From NCBI GenBank assembly GCA_937873515.1, contig CALMYB010000008.1, positions 38,012 to 102,011 of the forward strand: a stretch of DNA of 64,000 nt, given 5' to 3'. Positions 20,088 through 29,475 of the stretch are shown piece after piece. Source of the stretch: an uncultured Acidobacteriota bacterium. GTDB lineage: Bacteria; Acidobacteriota; Blastocatellia; Pyrinomonadales; Pyrinomonadaceae. Below the pieces are notes generated by a model that was not told the origin of the DNA, searched no databases, and saw nothing but the letters and a program-made list of their open reading frames with translations. A program made the translations under genes and the position numbers. Numbering within the stretch: the first letter of the stretch is position 1; every line of letters begins with the position of its first letter.

Positions 20088-20269
20088 ACGAACTCTCGAT
20101 TATAAGATAGCCGTCACGAAAAGCAAACGTAAAATGGCGGGCGAACGGCGCGGGTACGGCAGCCATCAAACCAACACGCCGCGATTTTAAGGCACAGTAG
20201 AGTATATTGGTCATATACGACAAAAGGGCGTTCGCTAACGGCAAGGTTGGCGTCACCGTTGTTGGTTTT

Positions 20270-21196
20270 ATGAAGAAGATCAGTTTCATCGCGGGCATTC
20301 TTTTGTTCTTATTGATGAGCATCAGCGTTTTTTCGCAGGCTCGTTCGATCACGGTCAAGACGGAACCGAATGCACAGGTCTTTATCGATGGCGTATCTTA
20401 CGGCCGGACGGGCGAGGACGGAACCTTGAAGGTCAGAAAGCTTTCTGCCGAGGTTCATGCTCTCAAAATTCGCTGTGACGGCTTTAAGGAAAAGACACAA
20501 AGGCTAACGGCTGTCATTAAGGACGAAATTTCGATATCGCTCGCAAAAACCACCGATAAGGCGGAATTGAAGTTTCAGGAAGCCGGAAGGCTCGCTCAGA
20601 TCGACCGCGACAAGGCTATAGCCGCCTACGCGGAGACGATTAAGATGCGGCCGGGCTTTGTTGACGCATATATTGAGATGGCAAGGCTGCAGAACGATAA
20701 TGCAGATGTCATCGCGGCGCAAAAGACGATAGCCGCCGTAAGGCGCCTTCGACCTGGTATTGCAGAGGTTTCAGCGGTCGAAGCCCGCATCCTCAAAGAC
20801 GGCGGCTACCCTGACAAGGCGATCCTTGCGTTCAAGAAGGCGATCGTCGAGGGGAAAGGCTTTCAGCCTGAGGCTTATACCGGGCTTGGGCTACTCTACA
20901 AAGATCGGGCCGAGACCGCCGGCGGCGAGGGCGATCTCGATACTGAAAAGGCGAACTACGACGAATCGGCAAAGAATCTGAAGATCGCGTTAAAGCAGCT
21001 TGGGAGCGCGCCGGACGCGATCGTCCTTTACCAGCTATTGGGCCTTGTTTATGAAAGAAGGCATCAATATCCCGAAGCGATCGCCCTCTACAGACAGTTT
21101 CTAGACATCTTTCCGGATACTCCGGAGGCCACGTCGGTCCGCTCCTTCATCATTCAGCTTGAAAAACAGATGGCTGAGACGCCTGAAGCCCAATAA
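20270..21196 (+). CDS. Exported PEGA-domain and TPR protein
   Basis: 308 residues from ATG 20270 (MKKISFIAGILLFLLMSISVFSQA, signal peptide); a longer frame from 20207 lacks any leader-like features. Residues about 28-85 resemble a PEGA domain (ITVKTEPNAQVFIDGVSYGRTGEDG, then LSAEVHALKIRCDGF). From about 95 on, helical TPR-like units follow (AIAAYAETIKMRPGFVDAYIEMARL, AILAFKKAIVEGKGFQPEAYTGLGLLY, PEAIALYRQFLDIFP). Such proteins act as periplasmic scaffolds. It precedes the pilus genes on the same strand, but a strong promoter lies between them. Confidence 0.8.
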   Translation: MKKISFIAGILLFLLMSISVFSQARSITVKTEPNAQVFIDGVSYGRTGEDGTLKVRKLSAEVHALKIRCDGFKEKTQRLTAVIKDEISISLAKTTDKAELKFQEAGRLAQIDRDKAIAAYAETIKMRPGFVDAYIEMARLQNDNADVIAAQKTIAAVRRLRPGIAEVSAVEARILKDGGYPDKAILAFKKAIVEGKGFQPEAYTGLGLLYKDRAETAGGEGDLDTEKANYDESAKNLKIALKQLGSAPDAIVLYQLLGLVYERRHQYPEAIALYRQFLDIFPDTPEATSVRSFIIQLEKQMAETPEAQ

Positions 21197-21275
21197 TTTA
21201 CGAGAAATTCTATCAATTTGACCGATTAGGCTCGAATTTTTTCGGTCAACCTGCATCACAGCGATCGAAATTTTG

Positions 21276-21304
21276 TTGACACGCAAGTGTTTAATGATTA
21301 CTAT
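21276..21304 (+). promoter_or_regulatory. Strong sigma70-type promoter for the pilB operon
   Basis: TTGACA at 21276-21281 and TACTAT at 21299-21304 with a 17-base spacer, about 125 bases upstream of pilB. This is a consensus -35 with ideal spacing. Confidence 0.65.
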
Positions 21305-21312
21305 TAGGTGTC

Positions 21313-21331
21313 AACGATGTTTATCATCGTT
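21313..21331 (+). promoter_or_regulatory. Hairpin/operator at the predicted pilB transcript start
   Basis: AACGATG-5-CATCGTT, a perfect 7-bp inverted repeat beginning about nine bases after the -10 element. It would lie at or just after the start site, so it could be an operator or a 5' stem-loop. Confidence 0.45.
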
Positions 21332-21428
21332 GTTCTGACGACCCACTTCTCAAAATACAAGTCCGCTTTGAAAGCGAGAATTCCGCCAGGAAACCCGCCC
21401 GAATAGAGGAATCTTGAACCCACTCTAA

Positions 21429-23273
21429 ATGTCAGCAAAACTCGGAGAAATTCTTGTCCGCGAAAACCTCATCACTCCGCAGCAACTGCGTGATGCGCTT
21501 GAGTACCAGCGGAATAACGGAGGCAGGCTCGGTTCCAACCTTGTCAAGCTGGGCGTTGTCTCCGATGACGTCGTAACCGCCGTTCTGTCGCGCCAGTACG
21601 GTGTGCCGTCGATCAACCTCGAACTGTTCCAGATCGAGCCGGAAGTCATCAAACTGATTTCGCATGAGGTCGCCCTGAAGTATTCGGTGCTTCCTGTTTC
21701 TAAGGTTGGTGCCACCCTCACGCTCGCCATGGCCGACCCGACGAACGTCTTTGCGATGGACGACATTAAATTCATGACCGGATTTAATGTTGAGCCTGTG
21801 ATCTCCGCGGAGTCGTCTATCCAGCATGCGATCGGTAAATATTACACAGGTTCGTCCGAGATCGATATTTTTGACGCGGCTTTCGCGGAGGAAGCCGAAG
21901 TTGCCTTTAACGGCAATGGACATCACGCGAGCTCGAACGGCCATGCGAAGGTCAGTTCCGCGCCGGGAGAAGGCCTGCAGGAAGGTGACTTGGATGTCTC
22001 GCTTGACAGGTTCACGTTCGACTCGAACGAACACGAGAACTTCGAGCTTGTCGAGGAGAATGACGAGATCGATCTTGCCGCCCTTGCGAGGGCGAGCGAA
22101 GACGCACCTGTCGTCCGGCTGGTCAATGTCCTTCTGGTCGATTCCCTTCGACGCGGTGCATCGGATATTCACGTCGAGCCTTACGAAAAGGATTTTAGGA
22201 TCAGATTTCGAATCGACGGCATTCTCTACGATGTGATGCATCCGCCGATGAAGATCCGCGATCCGCTTATCTCGCGTCTCAAGATCATGTCGAAGCTCGA
22301 CATTTCAGAGAAGCGGCTGCCGCAGGACGGACGCATCAAGATCAAGGTCAAGATAGACAACCGCTCACGCGAACTCGATTTCCGTGTTTCGACGCTGCCG
22401 ACACTCTTTGGAGAAAAGGTCGTGCTTCGTCTCCTCGACAAAGAGAAGCTGATGCTCGATATGACGAAACTCGGCTTTGAGGTAGAGAGTCTGGAGAAAT
22501 TCCAGCGGGCGATCTCGAATCCGTACGGCATGGTGCTCGTAACGGGCCCGACAGGTTCGGGTAAGACGAACACGCTCTATTCCGCTCTTCAATCGCTGAA
22601 CACGCCTGAGACGAATATCATGACGGCCGAAGATCCGGTCGAATTCAACCTTCAAGGCATCAACCAGGTGCAGATGAAGGAGCAGATCGGATTGAACTTT
22701 GCGGCCGCTCTCAGATCTTTCCTGCGTCAGGATCCAAATATCGTCCTCGTCGGCGAGATCCGCGACTTCGAGACGGCCGAGATCGCGATCAAGGCCGCAC
22801 TCACAGGCCACCTTGTGCTCTCCACGCTGCACACGAACGATGCACCGTCAACGATCTCGCGTCTCGTGAACATGGGTATCGAACCGTTTCTTGTGGCGAC
22901 ATCGGTCAACATCATTCAAGCACAGAGGCTCATTCGCCGTATTTGCCAGAATTGCAAAGAGGAAGTCCATATGCCGAGCGAAGGCTTGGTCGAGATAGGA
23001 TTCAAGCCGGAGGAAGTTGGCGATGTAAGGCTCTACAAGGGCCGGGGCTGCCAAGCGTGCAACAACACAGGTTATAAGGGCCGAGTCGGCCTGTATGAAG
23101 TTATGGAGATCACGGATGACCTTCGTGAGCTCATTATCATCGGCGCAAGCGCGATGGAATTGCGGAGAAAAGCGATCGAGCTCGGAATGATCACGCTGCG
23201 TGAATCGGGCTTGTGCAAGATACGTGACGGCATCACGACGATCGAAGAGGTCGTTAAAGAGACCGTTCTTTAG
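21429..23273 (+). CDS. pilB: Type IV pilus assembly ATPase PilB (GspE/PulE family)
   Basis: 614 residues. The N-terminal MshEN domain spans about residues 1-150 (GEILVRENLITPQQLRDAL, PSINLELFQIEPEVIKLI), followed by an acidic, Gly/Asn-rich linker. The ATPase domain has Walker A GPTGSGKT at 373-380, the Asp box (EDPVEFNLQGINQVQ), Walker B (IVLVGEIRD) and the His box (STLHTNDAPSTISRL). A four-Cys zinc site (CQNC near 507 and CQAC near 540) is typical of PilB/GspE. It powers pilin polymerisation at the inner membrane. It is the first gene of pilB-orf-pilT-pilC, with a consensus promoter upstream. Confidence 0.95.
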   Translation: MSAKLGEILVRENLITPQQLRDALEYQRNNGGRLGSNLVKLGVVSDDVVTAVLSRQYGVPSINLELFQIEPEVIKLISHEVALKYSVLPVSKVGATLTLAMADPTNVFAMDDIKFMTGFNVEPVISAESSIQHAIGKYYTGSSEIDIFDAAFAEEAEVAFNGNGHHASSNGHAKVSSAPGEGLQEGDLDVSLDRFTFDSNEHENFELVEENDEIDLAALARASEDAPVVRLVNVLLVDSLRRGASDIHVEPYEKDFRIRFRIDGILYDVMHPPMKIRDPLISRLKIMSKLDISEKRLPQDGRIKIKVKIDNRSRELDFRVSTLPTLFGEKVVLRLLDKEKLMLDMTKLGFEVESLEKFQRAISNPYGMVLVTGPTGSGKTNTLYSALQSLNTPETNIMTAEDPVEFNLQGINQVQMKEQIGLNFAAALRSFLRQDPNIVLVGEIRDFETAEIAIKAALTGHLVLSTLHTNDAPSTISRLVNMGIEPFLVATSVNIIQAQRLIRRICQNCKEEVHMPSEGLVEIGFKPEEVGDVRLYKGRGCQACNNTGYKGRVGLYEVMEITDDLRELIIIGASAMELRRKAIELGMITLRESGLCKIRDGITTIEEVVKETVL

Positions 23274-23290
23274 AACTTGGGAGGCAAGTT

Positions 23291-24079
23291 ATGTTAGTAA
23301 GGGCAATTGCATTATCTTTGGCACTTTTGGTTGGCATCGGCATCATCGTGCCGCTTGGCACCAACGATGCGGATGCGGCGCCGCGTCGCGCACGCAAACA
23401 CAAGAAACACCGAAAGCACTATAAGAAGTATTCAAAGCGCTGGTGGCGACAATATCGCGCGCGCCAGCTTCGTGCCCGCCGCCATCGTGCTCAGGTCAGA
23501 AAGCTGCGGCTTCGCCAGATAAGATTGGCCAAAGCGCGTCGAGCGCGTGCGGCGAACAGGAATCACGTTGCCTCAAATCCTCGCGTTAAGAGCGTGAGGG
23601 TACCGGCATCGACACCTCAAACGTGGGAAGAGTCAAAAACAAGTTCGAACGAAATGCGTTTCCGCGTCGATGATTCGCGTGGTTCGCAGGTCGGTTCGGC
23701 ATCGATCTCGGTCGTTGGCCCTGCAACCGGTGAAGACCGCACGGTCGGGTCGCAGAGGATGCTTGCCGGCGTCAGTACGACGGCTCTGCGCCGCGATGTG
23801 ATCAACCGAATGATCCAGGAGAATGGCTGGGTCGTCAATGATTATCAAAAAGAGATCAACGGACGCCTTGTCTATGTCGTCGTCGCCCAATCTCAGGCAC
23901 GTAACGGGCAGCTGCAGTCGCGAATGTTCTACTTCACGGCCGTTGACGGCAAGATCTACAACGTTGCGACGAATTCGTCAGCAGATCAGGCCGACCGCCT
24001 TGCGGAAGAATCTGAGAAGGTCTTGGGATCGCTTCAGAGCCGCGTGCGTTCGACCCAGCGTGCATCCGTCCGCGAATAA
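23291..24079 (+). CDS. Arg/Lys-rich exported protein between pilB and pilT
   Basis: 262 residues, not recognised. The signal peptide MLVRAIALSLALLVGIGIIV ends near DADAAP. Residues about 34-95 are extremely basic (RRARKHKKHRKHYKKYSKRW, then many RAR/RLR units). A compact C-terminal region of about 120 residues follows, with hydrophobic and basic alternation (NRMIQENGWVVNDYQKEING, LVYVVVAQSQARNG, RMFYFTAVDGKIYNVA), plausibly a small beta-rich fold. It starts 18 bases after pilB and lies 38 bases before pilT, so it is almost certainly co-transcribed. A role in pilus function, surface attachment or binding of a polyanion is inference from position and charge only. Confidence 0.78.
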   Translation: MLVRAIALSLALLVGIGIIVPLGTNDADAAPRRARKHKKHRKHYKKYSKRWWRQYRARQLRARRHRAQVRKLRLRQIRLAKARRARAANRNHVASNPRVKSVRVPASTPQTWEESKTSSNEMRFRVDDSRGSQVGSASISVVGPATGEDRTVGSQRMLAGVSTTALRRDVINRMIQENGWVVNDYQKEINGRLVYVVVAQSQARNGQLQSRMFYFTAVDGKIYNVATNSSADQADRLAEESEKVLGSLQSRVRSTQRASVRE

Positions 24080-24116
24080 CGAAAACCTCAATCTTAACTT
24101 TGGAACTATTTGATCT

Positions 24117-25319
24117 ATGAGCTACGAACCGGTAAATGAAGCGACCGTTACGCTGCCCGAACTTCTGAAAAGAATGACGGACGCTGGCGGCTCCGACCTG
24201 CACCTTTCTACCAACTCGCCTCCTCAGGTGCGCGTCCATGGTCATCTGTCGCCGATCGCAGGCTTTCCGGCACTCACGCCGGCGGACACCAAGCGGCTTG
24301 CGTATTCAGTGCTTACTGACGCCCAGAAACATCGATTCGAAGAGAATCTCGAACTCGATTTCTCATTTGGCTTAAAGGGAATGTCGCGTTTTCGTGCCAA
24401 CCTTTTTAACCAGAAAGGGGCTGTCGGAGCCGTGTTTCGTGCTATTCCCTACGAGATCAAATCTTTTGAGGCTCTTGGGCTGCCGCAGGTCGTTCAAGAC
24501 CTGTGTAAAAAACCTCGCGGCCTCGTACTTGTAACAGGACCGACCGGATCCGGTAAATCGACCACACTTGCCTCCATGGTCGATAAGATCAATATCGATC
24601 GTCACGACCACATCCTGACGATCGAGGATCCGATCGAGTTCCTTCACAATCACAAGAATTGCGTTGTGAACCAACGCGAAGTCGCGGCCGATACACACTC
24701 GTTCGGTGCCGCCCTTCGAACCGCCCTTCGTCAGGATCCGGATATCGTGCTCGTCGGCGAAATGCGTGACCTTGAGACGATCGAGATGGCCTTGCGTATC
24801 GCTGAAACGGGCCACTTGACCTTCGCGACGCTTCACACGAACTCTGCCTATTCGACGATCAACCGTATCATCGACGTGTTCCCATCCGAGCAGCAGGCGC
24901 AGGTTCGTACGCAGCTGTCGCTTGTTCTCGAAGGCATTCTTTGCCAATCGCTGCTTCCTAAGGCCTCTGGTGACGGACGCGCGATGGCCCTCGAGATCCT
25001 CGTCCCGAACGCCGCTATCCGCAACCTCATTCGCGAGGACAAGATCCATCAGATCTACTCGATGATGCAGACCGGACAGGACAAGTTCGGTATGCAGACC
25101 TTCAATCAGGCGCTTGCATCGCTCGTTCATAAACGCACGATCACGCTCGAAACTGCTATGCAGCGTTCATCAAATCCTGATGAGCTCAAAGAGCTTATTC
25201 AGCGAGGCTCCGGCCTTAACGAATCCTACGGCGGAGTCGGGAAACCGGCTGTACCTGCAGCTGGCGGCAGTCCGTATGCACAGGGCCGTCCGATCGGACA
25301 GCGTCCGCCCGTTAGATAG
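24117..25319 (+). CDS. pilT: Type IV pilus retraction ATPase PilT
   Basis: 400 residues, somewhat longer than the usual 345-370 because of a Gly/Pro-rich C-terminal tail. Key blocks: GGSDLHLSTNSPP at the N-terminus, Walker A GPTGSGKST near residues 141-149, EDPIEF, Walker B (DIVLVGEMRDLET), the His box (ATLHTNSAYSTINRI) and the PilT-specific AIRNLIRE followed by KIHQIYSMMQTG. It drives pilus retraction and twitching, opposing PilB. It sits 38 bases after the basic exported protein and 36 bases before the pilC start. Confidence 0.95.
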   Translation: MSYEPVNEATVTLPELLKRMTDAGGSDLHLSTNSPPQVRVHGHLSPIAGFPALTPADTKRLAYSVLTDAQKHRFEENLELDFSFGLKGMSRFRANLFNQKGAVGAVFRAIPYEIKSFEALGLPQVVQDLCKKPRGLVLVTGPTGSGKSTTLASMVDKINIDRHDHILTIEDPIEFLHNHKNCVVNQREVAADTHSFGAALRTALRQDPDIVLVGEMRDLETIEMALRIAETGHLTFATLHTNSAYSTINRIIDVFPSEQQAQVRTQLSLVLEGILCQSLLPKASGDGRAMALEILVPNAAIRNLIREDKIHQIYSMMQTGQDKFGMQTFNQALASLVHKRTITLETAMQRSSNPDELKELIQRGSGLNESYGGVGKPAVPAAGGSPYAQGRPIGQRPPVR

Positions 25320-25354
25320 ACCTTTCTAGAAACTCATCTGGAGTGACCACTCAA

Positions 25355-26587
25355 ATGCCTACTTACGCTTTTAAGGGAAGAAACCGATTGAACGAACTCG
25401 TCTCGGGCGAGCGCGAAGCCGCAACACAGGATGAACTCCGGGCGTTGCTGCGTCGTGAGCAGATCATACTGACTCAGGCCTCTGAAAAGGGCCGTGAGAT
25501 CTCGATACCGAAGCTCGGACGCCGCAAAAAGGTCAAAGCAAAAGAACTTGCCGTTTTTACGCGACAATTCTCAGTGATGATCGACGCCGGTCTGCCGCTC
25601 GTTCAGTGTCTCGATATTCTCGCCGAACAGCAGCAGAATGCATTCTTTAAGGATGTGCTGCGGCAGGTTCGAACGAATGTCGAAGAAGGATCGACGCTTT
25701 TCCAGGCTCTGGAACGGCACCCCAAAGTTTTCGACAGCCTTTTCACGCACATGGTCGAGGCGGGTGAAACGGGCGGTGTGCTCGATCTCATTCTTCAGCG
25801 TCTGGCCGTCCTTATTGAAAAGGTCGTCAAGTTGAAACGAAGCATCGTTTCGGCATCGATCTATCCGGCAGCCGTCATTCTAGTTGCGATCGGCGCGATC
25901 GCCGTCATCATGGTGGTCGTCATCCCGCAGTTCCAACAGATCTTCCTTGGCCTGTTAGGCCCGGGCGAAGCTCTGCCGCTCCCGACACGCATAGTGATGG
26001 GAATAAGCAACTTTGTCGCCGGTTGGGGCGGACTTGCAACACTGGCTATCGCGATCGGTTCTGCGGTCGGCATAGGCTATTGGTACAAGACCCCGAAAGG
26101 ACGCTGGCAGATCGACAAATTTCTGCTCAAATTGCCGATCTTCGGCAGCATTTTGAGAAAGATCGCGGTTGCACGTTTCTCGCGCATTCTATCGACACTG
26201 CTTTCTTCAGGCGTTCCGATCCTTCAATCGCTTGACATCACTGCGAAGACGGCAGGAAACGTCATTATTGAAGATGCGATCTTGAAGGTTCGTGCAGGCG
26301 TCGAACGCGGTGAAAATTTCGTCGATCCGTTGAAAGCGACGGACGTCTTCCCGCATATGGTCGGCCAGATGGTCGGTGTCGGTGAGCAGACAGGTGCTCT
26401 TGATGCGATGTTGGGCAAGATCGCCGACTTTTACGAAGAAGAGGTCGACACTGCGATCGCCGACCTCCTCGCAATGATCGAACCTGTGCTTATCGCCTTC
26501 CTAGGCGTAACCATCGGTTCCATCGTTATTTCGATGTATCTGCCGCTCTTTACCCTCATCGGAAAACTTTCGAATCAGGGCAAATAG
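25355..26587 (+). CDS. pilC: Type IV pilus inner-membrane platform protein PilC (GspF family)
   Basis: 410 residues from ATG 25355 (MPTYAFKGRNRLNEL), preceded by GGAG at 25340-25343. A GTG at 25343 is possible but lacks a ribosome site. It has two GspF domains, each with the helical pattern FTRQFSVMIDAGLPLVQCL and FSRILSTLLSSGVPILQSL. Three membrane segments are visible: about 170-195 (VILVAIGAIAVIMVVVIP), about 220-240, and the C-terminal helix (LIAFLGVTIGSIVISMYLPLF). PilC couples the PilB/PilT motors to the pilus base. A rho-independent terminator follows, closing the operon. Confidence 0.95.
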   Translation: MPTYAFKGRNRLNELVSGEREAATQDELRALLRREQIILTQASEKGREISIPKLGRRKKVKAKELAVFTRQFSVMIDAGLPLVQCLDILAEQQQNAFFKDVLRQVRTNVEEGSTLFQALERHPKVFDSLFTHMVEAGETGGVLDLILQRLAVLIEKVVKLKRSIVSASIYPAAVILVAIGAIAVIMVVVIPQFQQIFLGLLGPGEALPLPTRIVMGISNFVAGWGGLATLAIAIGSAVGIGYWYKTPKGRWQIDKFLLKLPIFGSILRKIAVARFSRILSTLLSSGVPILQSLDITAKTAGNVIIEDAILKVRAGVERGENFVDPLKATDVFPHMVGQMVGVGEQTGALDAMLGKIADFYEEEVDTAIADLLAMIEPVLIAFLGVTIGSIVISMYLPLFTLIGKLSNQGK

Positions 26588-26611
26588 CGGCCGTCAGACC
26601 ACGCAAATACA

Positions 26612-26650
26612 GGCCGTCCGTGCTCGCAAAGGGCAACGGACGGCCTTTTT
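26612..26650 (+). terminator. Intrinsic terminator of the pilus operon
   Basis: GGCCGTCCGT (26612-26621) pairs with ACGGACGGCC (26636-26645), followed by five T. Confidence 0.9.
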
Positions 26651-26732
26651 GCATACGACGGGAAACGGCTTTCAAACTTGCCATTCGGGGCTCTAAATGC
26701 GAAATTTAGAAGGTTAGCGCCTCTTTAGTTTC

Positions 26733-28661
26733 ATGGGTTTTTTAGATGAAATAAATTCACCCGCCGACCTGCGGCAATATCGTATCGAGGATCTGCAGGC
26801 GATCGCGGACGAAACACGTCAATACATTATCGACACGTGCTCGCGTATCGGCGGACACACGGGAGCAAGCCTCGGCGCGGTCGAACTTGCGGTTGCGATG
26901 CACTACGTTTTCGACACGCCGCGAGATCGGCTTGTTTGGGACGTCGGGCATCAGGCGTACGCGCACAAGATCCTTACGGGCCGCCGCGAACAGCTAAAGG
27001 CGATCAAGCAGCCGGGCGGAATTTCGGGCTTTCTGCGTCGTGACGAATCGGAGTACGATACGTTCGGTGCCGGACACGCTTCTACCTCGATCTCAGCGGC
27101 TCTCGGTATGGCGGTTGCACGCGATATCAAGAAAGAAGACTTCCATGTTTGCGCGCTGATCGGTGATTCATCGCTTGCCGGCGGCATGGCGATGGAGGCC
27201 GTAAATCAGGCCGGGCATTTGAAATCACGACTGATTGTTATTCTGAACGACAATGAGATGTCGATAGCTCCGGCCGTCGGAGCTCTGAGCCGTTATCTGA
27301 ACCGCATCAAAGAGGCGCAGAGCTATCACGACTGGAAAGAGGGAATCGGCGATGCTCTTCAGAGCGTTCCGGGCATCGGCGATAGACTCCGGGCCGCGGC
27401 AAAATCTGTAAAAGACGCTATCGCGGCGGCCGTCTTGCCCGGCGCACTTGTAAACGAGCTTGGCTTCAAATACATCGGCTATGTTGACGGTCACAATGTC
27501 CCGATGCTGGTAAGGGCCCTCGAAGAGGCCAAGAAGGTCGATGACGGTCCGGTGATCGTTCACGCGATCACTCAGAAAGGGAAAGGTTTCCCAAATCCCG
27601 AAAAGAATTACTACGCATATCACGCGACCGGGCCGTACGATCCGAAGACAGGACTTCCGTACAAATCGACGAAGGCCGCACCGCCGAGTTATACGCAGGT
27701 CTTCGGCGAAACGATGTGCGAATTGATGGAGCAGGATGAACGGATCATCGGCCTCACGGCCGCAATGCCAGACGGTACGGGTATCGACAAGGTTCTTGAA
27801 AGGTTTCCCGAGCGGGCGTTCGACGTCGGTATCGCGGAACAGCACGCGATCACGTTCTGTGCGGGAATGGCCTGCGAAGGATTAAAGCCTGTTGCCGCGA
27901 TATATTCAACGTTCCTACAGCGCGGCTTCGATCAGCTCATCCACGACGTTTGCCTACAGGACCTTGATGTGACGTTCGCGATGGATCGCGCAGGCATCGT
28001 TGGCGCGGACGGCCCCACTCATCATGGCCTTCTCGATATCACGTATCTTCGCGGTTATCCGAACATAGTCGTAATGGCCCCGAAGGATGAGGCCGAGATG
28101 CGCGATATGATGCTTGCAGCGATCGAACATCCGGGACCGGCGGCACTTCGTTATCCGCGCGGAAATGGTGTCGGTGTTGACATCTCGGAATCTCCGAAGA
28201 TGATCGAGATCGGCCGCGGCGAGGTCCTTCGCGAAGGTACCGACGCCTCGATCATCGCTTATGGATCGATGGTTTATCCGTCGCTCGCTGCAGCGGACAA
28301 TTTGGCCGCCCGCGGCATCAAAGTTCAGGTCATCAATGCCCGCTTCGTCAAGCCGCTCGATGCCGACCTGATACTAAAGGCGGCTGCGGAACACGAGGCC
28401 ATCATCACGGTCGAAGAAGGGTATCTTGCCGGCGGCTTCGGCTCTGCTGTGATCGAATTGCTTGAAGAGAACGGGCTTCAGGACAGCGTGAAGGTGGCAA
28501 GGCTCGGTGTTCCTGACGAGATCGTTACGCACGGCGATCCAAAGGTTTTGCTTGGGCAATACGGCTTGGATGCCGACGGTATCGCCGCCAAGGTTGAAGC
28601 CACGCTTGAGGCATTGCGCAAACCTTCTGCCGCGGAAAGCCGTATTCGTGCAGTAAGATAG
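26733..28661 (+). CDS. dxs: 1-deoxy-D-xylulose-5-phosphate synthase
   Basis: 642 residues, the normal length. It catalyses the first step of the MEP isoprenoid pathway (pyruvate plus glyceraldehyde 3-phosphate), using thiamine diphosphate. Blocks seen: DVGHQAYAHKILTGR, FGAGHASTSISAALGMA, the TPP motif GDSSLAGGMAMEAVNQAG followed by LNDNEMSIAPAVGALS, and in the pyrimidine domain DVGIAEQHAITFCAGMA with the catalytic Glu. The C-terminal transketolase domain ends with YLAGGFGSAV and RLGVPDEIVTHG. TPP dependence links it loosely to thiC in the window, though not by operon. It is followed closely (19 bases) by the DsbA gene. Confidence 0.97.
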   Translation: MGFLDEINSPADLRQYRIEDLQAIADETRQYIIDTCSRIGGHTGASLGAVELAVAMHYVFDTPRDRLVWDVGHQAYAHKILTGRREQLKAIKQPGGISGFLRRDESEYDTFGAGHASTSISAALGMAVARDIKKEDFHVCALIGDSSLAGGMAMEAVNQAGHLKSRLIVILNDNEMSIAPAVGALSRYLNRIKEAQSYHDWKEGIGDALQSVPGIGDRLRAAAKSVKDAIAAAVLPGALVNELGFKYIGYVDGHNVPMLVRALEEAKKVDDGPVIVHAITQKGKGFPNPEKNYYAYHATGPYDPKTGLPYKSTKAAPPSYTQVFGETMCELMEQDERIIGLTAAMPDGTGIDKVLERFPERAFDVGIAEQHAITFCAGMACEGLKPVAAIYSTFLQRGFDQLIHDVCLQDLDVTFAMDRAGIVGADGPTHHGLLDITYLRGYPNIVVMAPKDEAEMRDMMLAAIEHPGPAALRYPRGNGVGVDISESPKMIEIGRGEVLREGTDASIIAYGSMVYPSLAAADNLAARGIKVQVINARFVKPLDADLILKAAAEHEAIITVEEGYLAGGFGSAVIELLEENGLQDSVKVARLGVPDEIVTHGDPKVLLGQYGLDADGIAAKVEATLEALRKPSAAESRIRAVR

Positions 28662-28680
28662 GGTTTTTTATTTACACAAA

Positions 28681-29475
28681 ATGAGAACAAACAAAATCAG
28701 AATCGGCCTTCCATTGGCCTTGGTCGCTCTATTAATTTCATCGTTTTTCGCTGCCGCGTGTTCGAACACCGCAGGCAATTCGAACGGAAAGAAGACGCCG
28801 ACGCCCGCGAAAACGCCGGGCATTCCGGCTGACGCTCCTCCGGGAGCGACGCCGCCGAATTCGGCCGGCTCGCCCAATGCAGCTGTGACGATCGAGGAAT
28901 TTGCGGATTTTCAATGTCCGACCTGCTCTATGACCTATCCGATAATGGACGAGATCAAGAATGCCTACGGCAGCCGGATCAACTTCATCTATCGGAATTT
29001 CCCGCTGAAGATCCCGGCACACGACAAAACCTATGAAGCGTCGGTCGCGGCCGAGGCAGCCGGTATGCAAGGCAAATTCTTCGAGATGGCCCGCGAACTT
29101 TACGCAAACCAAAAGGAGTGGACGGCGAACCCGAATTATAAGGCTCTCTGGAAGAGCTACGCCGAGAAGATCGGGTTGAATATCGACCAGTGGCAGAATG
29201 ATGCTGCCGGCCTCCCCGCAAAGCAGCGTGTCGATCTCGACCTTAAGCGCGGCGACGGTATCGGAATCAACTCGACACCGACCGTTTTCGTTAACAATGT
29301 CGCAGTTCCGCCGAGCAAGGTCACGGTTTCGGGCCTAAAGGAGATCATCGATGCTGAGCTCGCTAAGGCGAAGCCCGCTGCGGCGGCACCTTCGAACGCG
29401 GCTCCGGAATCGAACTCTGCTGCGAATTCGAACGCATCAGAAGCCAAGAAGCCGTCCTCGGAAGTGAACAAGTGA
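28681..29475 (+). CDS. DsbA-family thioredoxin-fold lipoprotein
   Basis: 264 residues. A lipoprotein signal peptide ends FFAAAC with the lipidated Cys27, followed by a Pro/Thr/Asn linker. The DsbA-like domain begins near residue 65 (NAAVTIEEFADFQCPTC) with the CPTC active site at 79-82. NFPLKIPAHDKTYEASVAAEAAG and GIGINSTPTVFVNN (the cis-Pro loop, TPT) complete the fold. The C-terminal tail is Ala/Asn/Ser-rich and probably disordered. It would form or shuffle disulfides outside the inner membrane. Its stop overlaps the start of the VKOR gene by four bases, and VKOR is the expected re-oxidant. Confidence 0.9.
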   Translation: MRTNKIRIGLPLALVALLISSFFAAACSNTAGNSNGKKTPTPAKTPGIPADAPPGATPPNSAGSPNAAVTIEEFADFQCPTCSMTYPIMDEIKNAYGSRINFIYRNFPLKIPAHDKTYEASVAAEAAGMQGKFFEMARELYANQKEWTANPNYKALWKSYAEKIGLNIDQWQNDAAGLPAKQRVDLDLKRGDGIGINSTPTVFVNNVAVPPSKVTVSGLKEIIDAELAKAKPAAAAPSNAAPESNSAANSNASEAKKPSSEVNK

